Shown here in pieces: positions 18,578-27,001 of a DNA stretch of 64,000 bases. The stretch is from Pseudotamlana haliotis (GTDB taxonomy: Bacteria; Bacteroidota; Bacteroidia; Flavobacteriales; Flavobacteriaceae). The position numbers were made by a program, and so were the translations under genes. How positions within the stretch are numbered: position 1 is the first letter of the stretch; each line of letters opens with the position of its first letter. The stretch lies in the NCBI RefSeq assembly GCF_008806375.1, contig NZ_WAAT01000037.1:124001-188000 (forward strand). The letters run 5' to 3'. The notes below the pieces were generated by a model, which made no database searches, was not told where the DNA came from, and worked only from the letters and a program-made list of their open reading frames with translations.

Positions 18578-19339
18578 ATGAAGAAAAAACGCATTTTATT
18601 AAAAGTAGGGTCTAATACACTTACCAAGGAAACCGATAATATTTCCAGAGGTAAAATTGAAGATATCGCCAATCAAATTGCGCAACTTCAAGATTCATAC
18701 GAGTTTATTATTGTAAGCTCAGGGGCCATTGCGGTGGCTAAACAGTTTGTAAAGCTGGAAAGTCAACGTGAAGAACTTTTTGTAAAACAAGCTTTAGCTT
18801 CTATTGGACAACCGCATTTAATACGTATTTATCAGGAAATTTTCAGAGAATACGGTTTGTTGAGTTCACAATGTTTGTTATCCTATTCAGATTTTGAAAA
18901 ACAGGAAAGTAAAACAAACATTGTGAATACCATCAATGTCTTGGTAAATAACAACTACATCCCTATCATCAACGAAAATGATACCGTTGCCACCGATGAA
19001 ATTAAATTTGGTGACAATGATAAACTAGGCGCTTTAACGGCGGCGCTTTTGGGAGTTGATTTATACATAATTGCCACCAACACCAATGGCATTTACACCA
19101 AAGCTTCCATTCAAAATAACAAGCCTGAAACCATTGCAGAAGTCGTAGATTTTGATGCCTTAAAAACAGAAGTAGTAAATACCAAGTCTTCACACGGCAG
19201 TGGAGGTATGGCTTCTAAAATTGAAGCAGCAGCCTTAGCCAAAAATGCCAATATTGAAACTTGGATTGTAAACGGACTAGAAGACCATTTCATAGTCAAT
19301 GCCATGGAAAACAAAGTGCCGTTTACTAAAATAAAATAA
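18578..19339 (+). CDS. proB: Glutamate 5-kinase, short form without PUA domain
   Basis: Phosphorylates glutamate to gamma-glutamyl phosphate, first step to proline. The amino-acid kinase domain shows LLKVGSNTLT, VSSGAIAVA, NENDTVATDEIKFGDND and GSGGMASKIEAA. At 253 residues it lacks the C-terminal PUA domain of the 367-residue E. coli protein, as in several other bacteria. The 57-base gap after proA holds an AACAATAA/TTATTGTT hairpin; argF' follows after 7 bases. Confidence 0.93.
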   Translation: MKKKRILLKVGSNTLTKETDNISRGKIEDIANQIAQLQDSYEFIIVSSGAIAVAKQFVKLESQREELFVKQALASIGQPHLIRIYQEIFREYGLLSSQCLLSYSDFEKQESKTNIVNTINVLVNNNYIPIINENDTVATDEIKFGDNDKLGALTAALLGVDLYIIATNTNGIYTKASIQNNKPETIAEVVDFDALKTEVVNTKSSHGSGGMASKIEAAALAKNANIETWIVNGLEDHFIVNAMENKVPFTKIK

Positions 19340-19346
19340 TGTTCAG

Positions 19347-20285
19347 ATGAAAAATTATACATCCATAAACGATATCGACAACATCGACACTTGGATTTCC
19401 GAAGCAAAAGAAATAAAAGAAAACCCTCTAAAACATAAAGCCCTAGGGCAGGACAAAACCTTAGGACTATTGTTCTTTAACTCGAGTTTACGTACCCGTT
19501 TAAGCACGCAAAAAGCCGCTTTAAACTTGGGTATGAATCCTATCGTAATGAATGTTTCTGGTGATGCTTGGGGTATCGAGTTTGGTGATGGAACTGTTAT
19601 GAATGGTAACACTGCCGAACATATTAAAGAAGCTGCAGCAGTAGTGTCTCAGTATTGTGATATTATCGCCGTAAGAGCCTTTCCAACCTTAACCGATAAG
19701 GCTAAAGATGAAAGCGAACAGGTTTTAAAAGCTTTTGTAGAGTATGCTTCAGTACCTGTTGTAAACATGGAAAGTGCTACAGGACACCCGCTACAAGGGT
19801 TAACTGATGCTTTGACCATTTCTGAACACGCCAAAACATCAAAACCTAAAGTGGTTTTAAGTTGGGCACCTCACGTTAAAGCACTGCCTCACGCGGTTGG
19901 AAACAGCTTTACACAAGCCATGCAGAAAATGGATGTTGATTTTGTGATTACAAATCCTGAAGGATATGATTTGAGTCCAGAAATCACTAAAGACACCCCA
20001 ATAATTCATAATCAAGAAGAAGCCCTTAAAGACGCTGATTTTGTTTATGTGAAAAACTGGAGTTCGTATGACGATTATGGGAAAGTTTTAAACACAGACC
20101 CAAGTTGGATGATTACCAAAGAAAAGCTAGGCGACGCTAAATTCATGCACTGCCTACCAGTAAGACGTAATGTAATTGTGGAAGATGCGGTTTTAGATAG
20201 TGACAGTTCTTTAGTGATTCAGCAAGCCAACAATAGAACCTATGCAGCACAATTGGTGCTTAAAAAAATATTAGAAAATGGCTAA
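19347..20285 (+). CDS. argF': N-acylornithine carbamoyltransferase (ArgF' type)
   Basis: Carbamoylates N-acetyl- or N-succinylornithine rather than free ornithine. The carbamoyl-phosphate loop appears as SSLRTR, replacing STRT. HCLPVRR near residue 270 replaces the HCLP motif of ordinary enzymes. 312 residues. In the characterised pair, a residue near position 90 sets substrate choice (Glu in the Xanthomonas acetylornithine enzyme, Pro in the Bacteroides fragilis succinylornithine enzyme, as I recall). Here residue 90, just before EHIKEAA, is Ala. It overlaps argB by 8 bases. Confidence 0.9.
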   Translation: MKNYTSINDIDNIDTWISEAKEIKENPLKHKALGQDKTLGLLFFNSSLRTRLSTQKAALNLGMNPIVMNVSGDAWGIEFGDGTVMNGNTAEHIKEAAAVVSQYCDIIAVRAFPTLTDKAKDESEQVLKAFVEYASVPVVNMESATGHPLQGLTDALTISEHAKTSKPKVVLSWAPHVKALPHAVGNSFTQAMQKMDVDFVITNPEGYDLSPEITKDTPIIHNQEEALKDADFVYVKNWSSYDDYGKVLNTDPSWMITKEKLGDAKFMHCLPVRRNVIVEDAVLDSDSSLVIQQANNRTYAAQLVLKKILENG

Positions 20286-21060
20286 AGAGAAATTATCGGT
20301 AGTAAAAGTTGGCGGAAACGTTATTGAAGATAAAGACGCTTTAGCATCTTTTTTAGAGGGATTCTCTAAATTGGAAGGCAAAAAAATATTAGTACACGGT
20401 GGTGGAAAACGTGCCACACACATCGCTTCAAAATTGGGTATTGAATCTAATATGATAAACGGTAGACGTGTGACTGACGCCGAAACCCTAGAAGTGATTA
20501 CAATGGTTTATGGCGGATTGGTAAATAAAAACATTGTAGCGCAGTTACAAGGTTTAAACACAGACGCCATTGGTTTAACGGGGGCTGATATTAATAGCAT
20601 CGCCTCTAAAAAACGTCCGGTAAAAGACATCGATTATGGTTTTGTTGGTGACGTAAAAAAGGTGAATTATAAAAGCATTGATAAATTAATGCAAGCTGAT
20701 TTTACACCTGTATTTTGCGCGATTACCCATGATGAAAACGGACAACTTTTCAACACCAATGCAGATACGATTGCTTCAGAATTAGCTATTGGGTTATCCA
20801 ACTTATATAAAGTGGAATTGGTGTATTGTTTTGAGAAAAACGGTGTGCTTATGGAAGTTGATGATGACGATTCGGTGATCGATTTCATGGATTCTGGAAC
20901 TTATGAAATCTTAAAACACAAAGGTGTTTTTCATGATGGGATGCTTCCAAAACTAGAAAATTGTTATCACGCGATCAGTGAAGGCGTTTCTCGTGTTTTT
21001 ATCGGGAATCCAACCATTATAAGTAATAAAGAGCAAAAGTTTACCACCTTATTTTTATGA
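20278..21060 (+). CDS. argB: N-acylglutamate kinase
   Basis: Phosphorylates N-acetyl- or N-succinylglutamate. The kinase signature VKVGGNVIEDKDAL and the glycine loop VHGGGKRAT are at the N-terminus; NINADT-like NTNADTIASELA is in the C-terminal half. 260 residues, normal. The start overlaps argF' by 8 bases and the stop overlaps argE by 4, pointing to translational coupling. Confidence 0.93.
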   Translation: MAKEKLSVVKVGGNVIEDKDALASFLEGFSKLEGKKILVHGGGKRATHIASKLGIESNMINGRRVTDAETLEVITMVYGGLVNKNIVAQLQGLNTDAIGLTGADINSIASKKRPVKDIDYGFVGDVKKVNYKSIDKLMQADFTPVFCAITHDENGQLFNTNADTIASELAIGLSNLYKVELVYCFEKNGVLMEVDDDDSVIDFMDSGTYEILKHKGVFHDGMLPKLENCYHAISEGVSRVFIGNPTIISNKEQKFTTLFL

Positions 21061-22121
21061 TAGAACAGCTAACAAACAAGGCCATAGCTTTATTAAAAAA
21101 GCTAATTGAAACGCAGTCTTTTTCTTCAGAAGAGGAGCATACAGCAGCACTTATTGAAGGCTGGTTTACAGAACACAATATAGATTTTACACGTACAAAA
21201 AACAATATTTGGGCGCTTAATAAGCATTTTGATGAAAGCAAACCAACCTTGTTATTGAACTCACATCACGATACGGTAAAACCGAATTCGGCTTACACTA
21301 AAGATCCGTTCAAGGCCATTGTTGAAGACGGTAAATTATACGGTTTAGGAAGTAATGATGCTGGAGGTTGCTTGGTGTCGCTTTTGGCAACTTTTGTATA
21401 CTATTATAAGCAAGAAAACTTAAAATACAATTTAGTAATGGTCGCTTCCGCGGAAGAAGAAAGCAGTGGTCCAAACGGACTGAATAGTATGCTTCCTATC
21501 ATTCCGAAGGTTGATGTGGCTATTGTAGGCGAACCAACCCTGATGAATTTGGCCGTGGCCGAAAAAGGCTTAGTTGTTTTTGATGCCGTGATTTCAGGGA
21601 CGCCTAGTCACGCTGCGCATCCAAATGATAATAACGCGATTTATAATTGTATTGAGGCGTTACAATGGTTTAAGGATTTAAAATTCGACAAGAGCTCTGA
21701 AGCTTTAGGCGATGTAAAATTAACAGTCACTCAAATTAATGCTGGAACACAACATAATGTAGTGCCTGGTCATGTGGATTTGGTTATTGATGTTCGTGTG
21801 AACGATGCATATAGCAATGCTGAAATAGCCGAGATTTTACAAAAAAATGCGCCGGTAACTAGCATTACACCGCGTAGTTTACGTTTAAACTCATCATCCA
21901 TTCCAATGGATCATGCTTTGGTTCAAGAAGGTATTGCCATGGGGCGATCAACTTATGGTTCACCAACCTTATCAGATCAGGCGGTTTTAACCTGTAAGTC
22001 CTTAAAATTAGGACCAGGGGATAGCACGCGTTCGCATTCAGCAGATGAATTCATTTACATCAACGAAATAGAAGAAGGTATTAAAATATATATTGAATTG
22101 TTAAATCGTGCTATCGTATAA
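21057..22121 (+). CDS. argE: M20-family deacylase, likely N-acylcitrulline deacylase
   Basis: Zinc peptidase M20 family. Metal ligands are seen in LNSHHDTVKP, GLGSNDAGG and AEEESSGPNG, with the dimerisation-domain motif SGTPSHAAHP. 354 residues. Because ArgF' works on acylated ornithine, the natural substrate is expected to be N-acylcitrulline, releasing citrulline for ArgG. This is inferred from the pathway. Start overlaps the argB stop by 4 bases. Confidence 0.85.
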   Translation: MIEQLTNKAIALLKKLIETQSFSSEEEHTAALIEGWFTEHNIDFTRTKNNIWALNKHFDESKPTLLLNSHHDTVKPNSAYTKDPFKAIVEDGKLYGLGSNDAGGCLVSLLATFVYYYKQENLKYNLVMVASAEEESSGPNGLNSMLPIIPKVDVAIVGEPTLMNLAVAEKGLVVFDAVISGTPSHAAHPNDNNAIYNCIEALQWFKDLKFDKSSEALGDVKLTVTQINAGTQHNVVPGHVDLVIDVRVNDAYSNAEIAEILQKNAPVTSITPRSLRLNSSSIPMDHALVQEGIAMGRSTYGSPTLSDQAVLTCKSLKLGPGDSTRSHSADEFIYINEIEEGIKIYIELLNRAIV

Positions 22122-22157
22122 ACAATTCAACGATTCAACACATAAACATTTTTAAAA

Positions 22158-23432
22158 ATGAAACTCTGGGATAAAGGCATATCAATCGATAAAAAAATCG
22201 AACAATTTACAGTAGGTAACGATAGAGAAATAGATATTCACATTGCAAAATATGATGTAATCGCATCGCGTGCGCATGCGATTATGCTTCAAAAAATTGG
22301 TATTCTTTCTGAAATTGAATTAGAAAAATTACTTTCTGGACTTCAGGTTTTAGCCAACCAGATTGAAGACGGTACTTTTGTTATCGATGCCCAGTTTGAA
22401 GATGTGCACTCTAAAATAGAATTTGAATTGACCAAAGCTTTAGGCGATGTGGGTAAAAAAATACACACCGCACGTTCTAGAAATGATCAAGTTTTAGTCG
22501 CGCTTCATCTGTATTTTAAAGAAGAATTGGCCGTAGTAAAATCTAAAGCTAAAACACTTTTTGATACGCTTTTAAAACAAGCTGAAACTTATAAAGACAA
22601 AGTGCTTCCTGGTTATACACATTTACAAGTGGCCATGCCATCTTCTTTCGGATTATGGTTTTCGGCTTACGCAGAATTAATGATTGACGATGTGTTTTTA
22701 CTAGATGCCGCCATCAAGACAGTAGATCAAAATCCTTTAGGCTCTGCAGCTGGTTACGGAAGTTCGTTCCCAATTGACCGTGATGTTACAACTCAAGAAA
22801 TGGATTTTGCCACCATGAAATACAACGTGGTTGCAGCTCAAATGGGACGTGGTAAAAATGAACGTACCATTGCAGCCGCTCTAGGAAGTTTAGCTAATAC
22901 TTTAGCGCGTTTTGCTATGGATACTTGTTTGTATATGAGCCAGAATTTCGGGTTTATATCTTTTCCAGATGAATTAACAACAGGAAGCAGCATCATGCCA
23001 CACAAGAAAAATCCAGATGTTTTTGAGTTAATTCGTGGTAAGTGTAACAAAATTCAGGCTTTACAAGGTGAAATGATTTTGATAACGAATAACTTGCCAA
23101 GTGGTTACCACCGCGATTTTCAGTTGTTAAAAGAAAATATCATTGCAGCTTTTGAAGAAATGAAAGATATCCTTGATATTTTTAATTACTCGATTGAACA
23201 AATTATCGTGAAGGATATCGATATTAACGATGATAAATACAAATATTTATTTACCGTTGATAATATCAATACTTTAGTGGTAGAAGGTCAAACCTTTAGA
23301 GAGGCTTACCAAAAAATTGGCGGGCAAGTTCAAGATGGCACTTATATTCCAGATACCTCTAAGAAGCATACTCATGCCGGAAGTATTCATAACTTATGTT
23401 TAGATAAAATTCGCGATAAGTTTCCTGGATAA
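22158..23432 (+). CDS. argH: Argininosuccinate lyase
   Basis: Splits argininosuccinate to arginine and fumarate. Shows HTARSRNDQV, TPGY-like PGYTHLQVAMP and the flexible-loop signature GSSIMPHKKNPD with the catalytic serine. 424 residues, a little shorter than usual. Last gene of the operon, 36 bases after argE. No clear terminator follows in the next 140 bases. Confidence 0.96.
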   Translation: MKLWDKGISIDKKIEQFTVGNDREIDIHIAKYDVIASRAHAIMLQKIGILSEIELEKLLSGLQVLANQIEDGTFVIDAQFEDVHSKIEFELTKALGDVGKKIHTARSRNDQVLVALHLYFKEELAVVKSKAKTLFDTLLKQAETYKDKVLPGYTHLQVAMPSSFGLWFSAYAELMIDDVFLLDAAIKTVDQNPLGSAAGYGSSFPIDRDVTTQEMDFATMKYNVVAAQMGRGKNERTIAAALGSLANTLARFAMDTCLYMSQNFGFISFPDELTTGSSIMPHKKNPDVFELIRGKCNKIQALQGEMILITNNLPSGYHRDFQLLKENIIAAFEEMKDILDIFNYSIEQIIVKDIDINDDKYKYLFTVDNINTLVVEGQTFREAYQKIGGQVQDGTYIPDTSKKHTHAGSIHNLCLDKIRDKFPG

Positions 23433-23576
23433 AGTACTTAGATTAGATTTAGAGCTTAATTACTTTAACAGCTTAGCAAGCCACTAAATGGACTTACTCC
23501 AGTTGAAAATAATTTAAGAATTTGTGTAATTTTTATTTTGTAAATTGGCGTTTAACCAAATAGAAAACCTTCATAT

Positions 23577-23795
23577 ATGAAAAAAGCATTAAAAGTTATT
23601 TCACTTGTCTCAATTTTTGGATTTTTAGTTCTATGGGTTTTAAATAAGTTCAGTGTTGAATTTGATTTTAACACCGTGGAAATACAAAGTATTTTCGTAC
23701 TCATTTACTTGGTAAGTAGTTTAAAGTACTATAAAATGAGTATTGATGATAAGGATACTGAAATCGAAAATTTAAAGGCGAAATTGAACGTCTAA
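23577..23795 (+). CDS. Small membrane protein of unknown function
   Basis: 72 residues. A first hydrophobic segment (about 5-23) is followed by a second (about 38-54), then a charged tail (IDDKDTEIENLKAKL) that could form a short coiled coil. Not recognised. It stands between argH and a lipoprotein gene 65 bases downstream. Confidence 0.55.
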   Translation: MKKALKVISLVSIFGFLVLWVLNKFSVEFDFNTVEIQSIFVLIYLVSSLKYYKMSIDDKDTEIENLKAKLNV

Positions 23796-23860
23796 ATTTA
23801 GGAGACTCAACGCTTTTATATCATAACAATCAGTATTATCATTTTATTTCCTTTGGATTT

Positions 23861-24370
23861 ATGAAGCGAAACCTGCTTATCATCGTACTATTTTTTAGTT
23901 TATTGGCTTGTAATGAGCAAAAGCCGATGAGTTCAATTCACCCTGAAAACTGGTCAAAACGGGCTATTGATATTAGTAAAAAGGACAGCCTTGAGTCAGG
24001 TCAATCATACCTTTCGATATACTCTCAAATTTATAGCATTTCTGAAAAGAAAACGCATAATTTAACCGCTATGGTGAGTTTAAGAAATACCAGTACAGAA
24101 GATACTATTTATATTGAAAAAGCAAATTACTACGATACCCATGGCAAATTAGTGAGAACCTACTTTGATCATACTATTTTTTTAGCGCCTCTAGAAACTG
24201 CTGAAATCATAATCGACGAAGTTGATACCACAGGTGGCACGGGTTCTAATTTTATCTTTGATTGGAAAATTCCTCACAACTGTTCAGAACCGCTATTTGA
24301 TGGCGTTATGAATTCAACCGTTGGACAGCAAGGCCTGTCGTTTACAACCCAAGCTGTGCGTATTAAATAA
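23861..24370 (+). CDS. DUF3124-like lipoprotein
   Basis: 169 residues beginning with a lipoprotein signal; lipobox SLLAC gives an acylated Cys17. The body (YLSIYSQIYSISEKKTHNLTAMVSLRNTS, YYDTHGKLVRTY, DTTGGTGSNFIFDW) matches the DUF3124 pattern as I know it. Function unknown; probably in the outer or inner membrane facing the periplasm. Ends before a bidirectional terminator shared with leuB. Confidence 0.75.
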   Translation: MKRNLLIIVLFFSLLACNEQKPMSSIHPENWSKRAIDISKKDSLESGQSYLSIYSQIYSISEKKTHNLTAMVSLRNTSTEDTIYIEKANYYDTHGKLVRTYFDHTIFLAPLETAEIIIDEVDTTGGTGSNFIFDWKIPHNCSEPLFDGVMNSTVGQQGLSFTTQAVRIK

Positions 24371-24423
24371 ACGAAACAATATACCCTTGTGAGGGCATCA
24401 CTGGGGTGTCCGCAATCCATTAA

Positions 24424-24450
24424 AAAAGCGTATCGGTTAGATACGCTTTT
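24424..24450. terminator. Bidirectional terminator between the lipoprotein and leuB
   Basis: Perfect 11-bp stem AAAAGCGTATC / GATACGCTTTT with a 5-base loop. It can end the lipoprotein transcript on the forward strand and leuA-leuB on the reverse. Confidence 0.85.
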
Positions 24451-24498
24451 AAGGACTTTCTAGTTTAGTTTAATTGGTTTGTTGACTAACTCAAATAA

Positions 24499-25617
24499 TT
24501 AAATAATCGTGGATTGCCCTAAATGTATATTAGTAAAGTTTAGATTGGTCTCGTCAGGATTGTGAATGAAATCTTCAATAAAATCACCCACTTTTGTTGT
24601 ACTGATATGATCATATTTATTGTTCAAATCTGGTGTGGTGATATGTAATTTTAAAGACTTATCTACACCTTCTCTCACGCGGTTAGCTTCTTCATCTAAT
24701 CCGAAATGGTCTAACAACATAGCTGCCGATAAAATAGAAGCAATAGGGTTTGCAATACCTTTGTTAGCGGCCTTAGTATAAGCTCCGTGAATAGGCTCAA
24801 ACATCACGTGCTCGTCACCAATAGACGCTGAGGCTAATAAGCCGATAGAACCTACAATAACGCTAGCTTCTTCCGAAAGAATATCTCCAAACATGTTTTC
24901 AGTTAAAATCACATCAAACTGTTTCGGGTTGATGATTAAGTCCATCGCGGCATTATCAATATAGGTGTATTCTATTTTTACATCAGAATACTGCTTGGCA
25001 ATGTCTTTAACGACGCGTCGCCAAAGTCTAGAGCTTTCAAGCACATTCGCTTTATCAACTAAGGTTAATTTGCGTTTTCTAGATTGAGCGGCTTTAAAAG
25101 CAGCGTGAGCAATGCGTTCTATTTCAAAACGTTGGTATTCACAAACATCGGAAGCGGTGTTGCCATCGTCACTAAGATGTCTTTTTCCGAAATAAATACC
25201 ACCGGTTAATTCTCTGTAAATCACTAAATTGGTATCCTTAATCGCTTTTACTTTTAAAGAAGATTTGTTTAATAAATCTTCATAAGCAATTACGGGTCTG
25301 ATATTAGTATGTAAGCCTAAAGCTTTACGCAGCCCTAATAGACCTTGTTCCGGGCGTACTTCAGCATCAGGATCTTCATCATATTTTGTGTTACCTATTG
25401 CACCAAATAAAACCGCATCCGCTCTTTTACAGATTTCAACCGTTTCATCAGGTAAAGCTGTACCTGTCTTTTCAATAGCTACACCACCAACTAAAGCCTT
25501 TTCAAAAGTAAAAACATGATTAAATTCCATGGCAATAGCTTTCAGTACCTTAACGGCTTGAGCTGTAACTTCTGGTCCAATGCCATCTCCGGGTAAAACG
25601 CCAATATTTAACTTCAT
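24499..25617 (-). CDS. leuB: 3-isopropylmalate dehydrogenase
   Basis: NAD-dependent oxidative decarboxylation of 3-isopropylmalate in leucine synthesis. The protein starts MKLNIGVLPGDGIGPEV; RPEQGLLGLRK, the catalytic Tyr in RELTGGIYFG, ENMFGDILSDE-like ENMFGDILSEE and GSIGLLASAS blocks are all present. 372 residues. It follows leuA by 60 bases. leuC and leuD are not in the window. Confidence 0.96.
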   Translation of the reverse strand: MKLNIGVLPGDGIGPEVTAQAVKVLKAIAMEFNHVFTFEKALVGGVAIEKTGTALPDETVEICKRADAVLFGAIGNTKYDEDPDAEVRPEQGLLGLRKALGLHTNIRPVIAYEDLLNKSSLKVKAIKDTNLVIYRELTGGIYFGKRHLSDDGNTASDVCEYQRFEIERIAHAAFKAAQSRKRKLTLVDKANVLESSRLWRRVVKDIAKQYSDVKIEYTYIDNAAMDLIINPKQFDVILTENMFGDILSEEASVIVGSIGLLASASIGDEHVMFEPIHGAYTKAANKGIANPIASILSAAMLLDHFGLDEEANRVREGVDKSLKLHITTPDLNNKYDHISTTKVGDFIEDFIHNPDETNLNFTNIHLGQSTII

Positions 25618-25677
25618 ATCTTACTTTTTTATAGTGAATACTTCCGCGAAAGCGATAACAACAACGTTGCTACTAAG

Positions 25678-26853
25678 TTAAGCAGAAATAATTTCTTTGT
25701 AAGCTTTACTGCTTTCTATTATTTTATGGATGTCATCATCATCAACTTCTTTCTTTTTATCTGCATAATCTAAAAAGAGGTTGTAAATTTCATCCAATTG
25801 AATTTTTGTAAGTTCATAACCCACTTTTTTAGCTCTATAAGCTAAGGCAGCTCTACCAGAACGTGCTGTTAATACAATAGCAGATTCGGTAACACCAACA
25901 TCTTTAGGGTCCATGATTTCATAAGTTTCACGGTTTTTAATCATACCATCTTGATGAATTCCAGAACTATGTGCAAAAGCATTAGCACCAACAATCGCTT
26001 TGTTTGGTTGCGTGTAAATACCCATACTATCTGAAACCAATTGGCTCAAACCATAAAGCATTTCAGTTTTAATTCCTGTGTCTAAGTTTAGGTAAGGGTG
26101 TTGCTTCATGATCATAACTACCTCTTCAAGGGCAGTGTTTCCTGCGCGCTCTCCAATACCGTTAATAGTACACTCAATTTGACGCGCACCATTGATAACG
26201 CCTTCAATAGAATTAGCAGTCGCTAACCCTAAATCATTATGACAGTGGCATGAAATAATCGCTTTTTCAATGCCTTTTACATTTTCTTTTAAGTACTTGA
26301 TTTTAGCACCGTATTCACTTGGTAAACAGTAACCTGTGGTGTCAGGGATGTTTAAGACTGTAGCTCCGGCTTTAATCGCAGCTTCACAAATACGTGCAAG
26401 GTATTCGTTATCGGTTCTTCCAGCATCTTCAGCATAAAACTCAACATCTTCTACAAAAGTCTTAGCATAAGAAACGGCTTTTACCGCGCGTTCTATAATA
26501 GCATCTTGAGTAGAATTGAATTTATATTTAATATGAGATTCTGAGGTTCCAATACCTGTATGAATACGTCCGGTTTTAGCCAGTTTTAAGGCCTCACCAG
26601 CAACTTTAATATCATTTTCTACGGCACGTGTTAAACCACAAACTGTAGCATTTTTTACAATTTTAGTAATCTCTACAACCGATTTAAAATCTCCAGGGCT
26701 AGACACTGGGAAACCAGCTTCAATAATGTCAACACCTAAAAAATCCAGCTGTTCAGCAATGATTATTTTTTGTTCAGTATTCAGTTTACAGCCAGGGACC
26801 TGCTCGCCGTCTCTAAGCGTTGTATCAAAAATTTGGACTTTATTATCAGACAT
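25678..26853 (-). CDS. leuA: 2-isopropylmalate synthase, short form without the regulatory domain
   Basis: Condenses acetyl-CoA with 2-oxoisovalerate, the committed step to leucine. The TIM-barrel starts with [21 protein letters not shown] and the metal ligands follow, then NGIGERAGN and the [10 protein letters not shown] helical-subdomain motif. At 391 residues it stops after the subdomains and lacks the C-terminal leucine-binding domain of the usual 510-570 residue enzyme, so classical leucine inhibition is not expected. Homocitrate or citramalate synthase is a less likely reading given the leuB neighbour. Confidence 0.9.
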   Translation of the reverse strand: MSDNKVQIFDTTLRDGEQVPGCKLNTEQKIIIAEQLDFLGVDIIEAGFPVSSPGDFKSVVEITKIVKNATVCGLTRAVENDIKVAGEALKLAKTGRIHTGIGTSESHIKYKFNSTQDAIIERAVKAVSYAKTFVEDVEFYAEDAGRTDNEYLARICEAAIKAGATVLNIPDTTGYCLPSEYGAKIKYLKENVKGIEKAIISCHCHNDLGLATANSIEGVINGARQIECTINGIGERAGNTALEEVVMIMKQHPYLNLDTGIKTEMLYGLSQLVSDSMGIYTQPNKAIVGANAFAHSSGIHQDGMIKNRETYEIMDPKDVGVTESAIVLTARSGRAALAYRAKKVGYELTKIQLDEIYNLFLDYADKKKEVDDDDIHKIIESSKAYKEIISA

Positions 26854-26874
26854 TTATTAAAATATATTTTCGTA

Positions 26875-27000
26875 TTGTTTTACGAATGTATATTTTGGTT
26901 TTGTAAAAATTCAGTTCTACATTTGTTTTTTACGATGTTAAACACATTGATATAACAGTTAAAATGCTGTAAAACAGAAAATTACATCTGTTTTTGTAAC
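26875..27000. promoter_or_regulatory. Divergent control region of leuA and the helical-repeat gene
   Basis: The sequence (C/T)GTAAAA recurs in both orientations: near 26875-26885, 26909-26916, 26923-26935, 26968-26975 and 26992-26998. The last two form AAAACAGA (26971-26978) / TCTGTTTT (26987-26994), an 8-bp inverted repeat ending just before the ATG at 27002. TTGTTTTACGAATGTA and TTGTTTTTTACGATGTTA also form a near direct repeat 48 bases apart. These may be sites for one regulator, although the region is AT-rich. Confidence 0.35.
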
Positions 27001-27001
27001 T

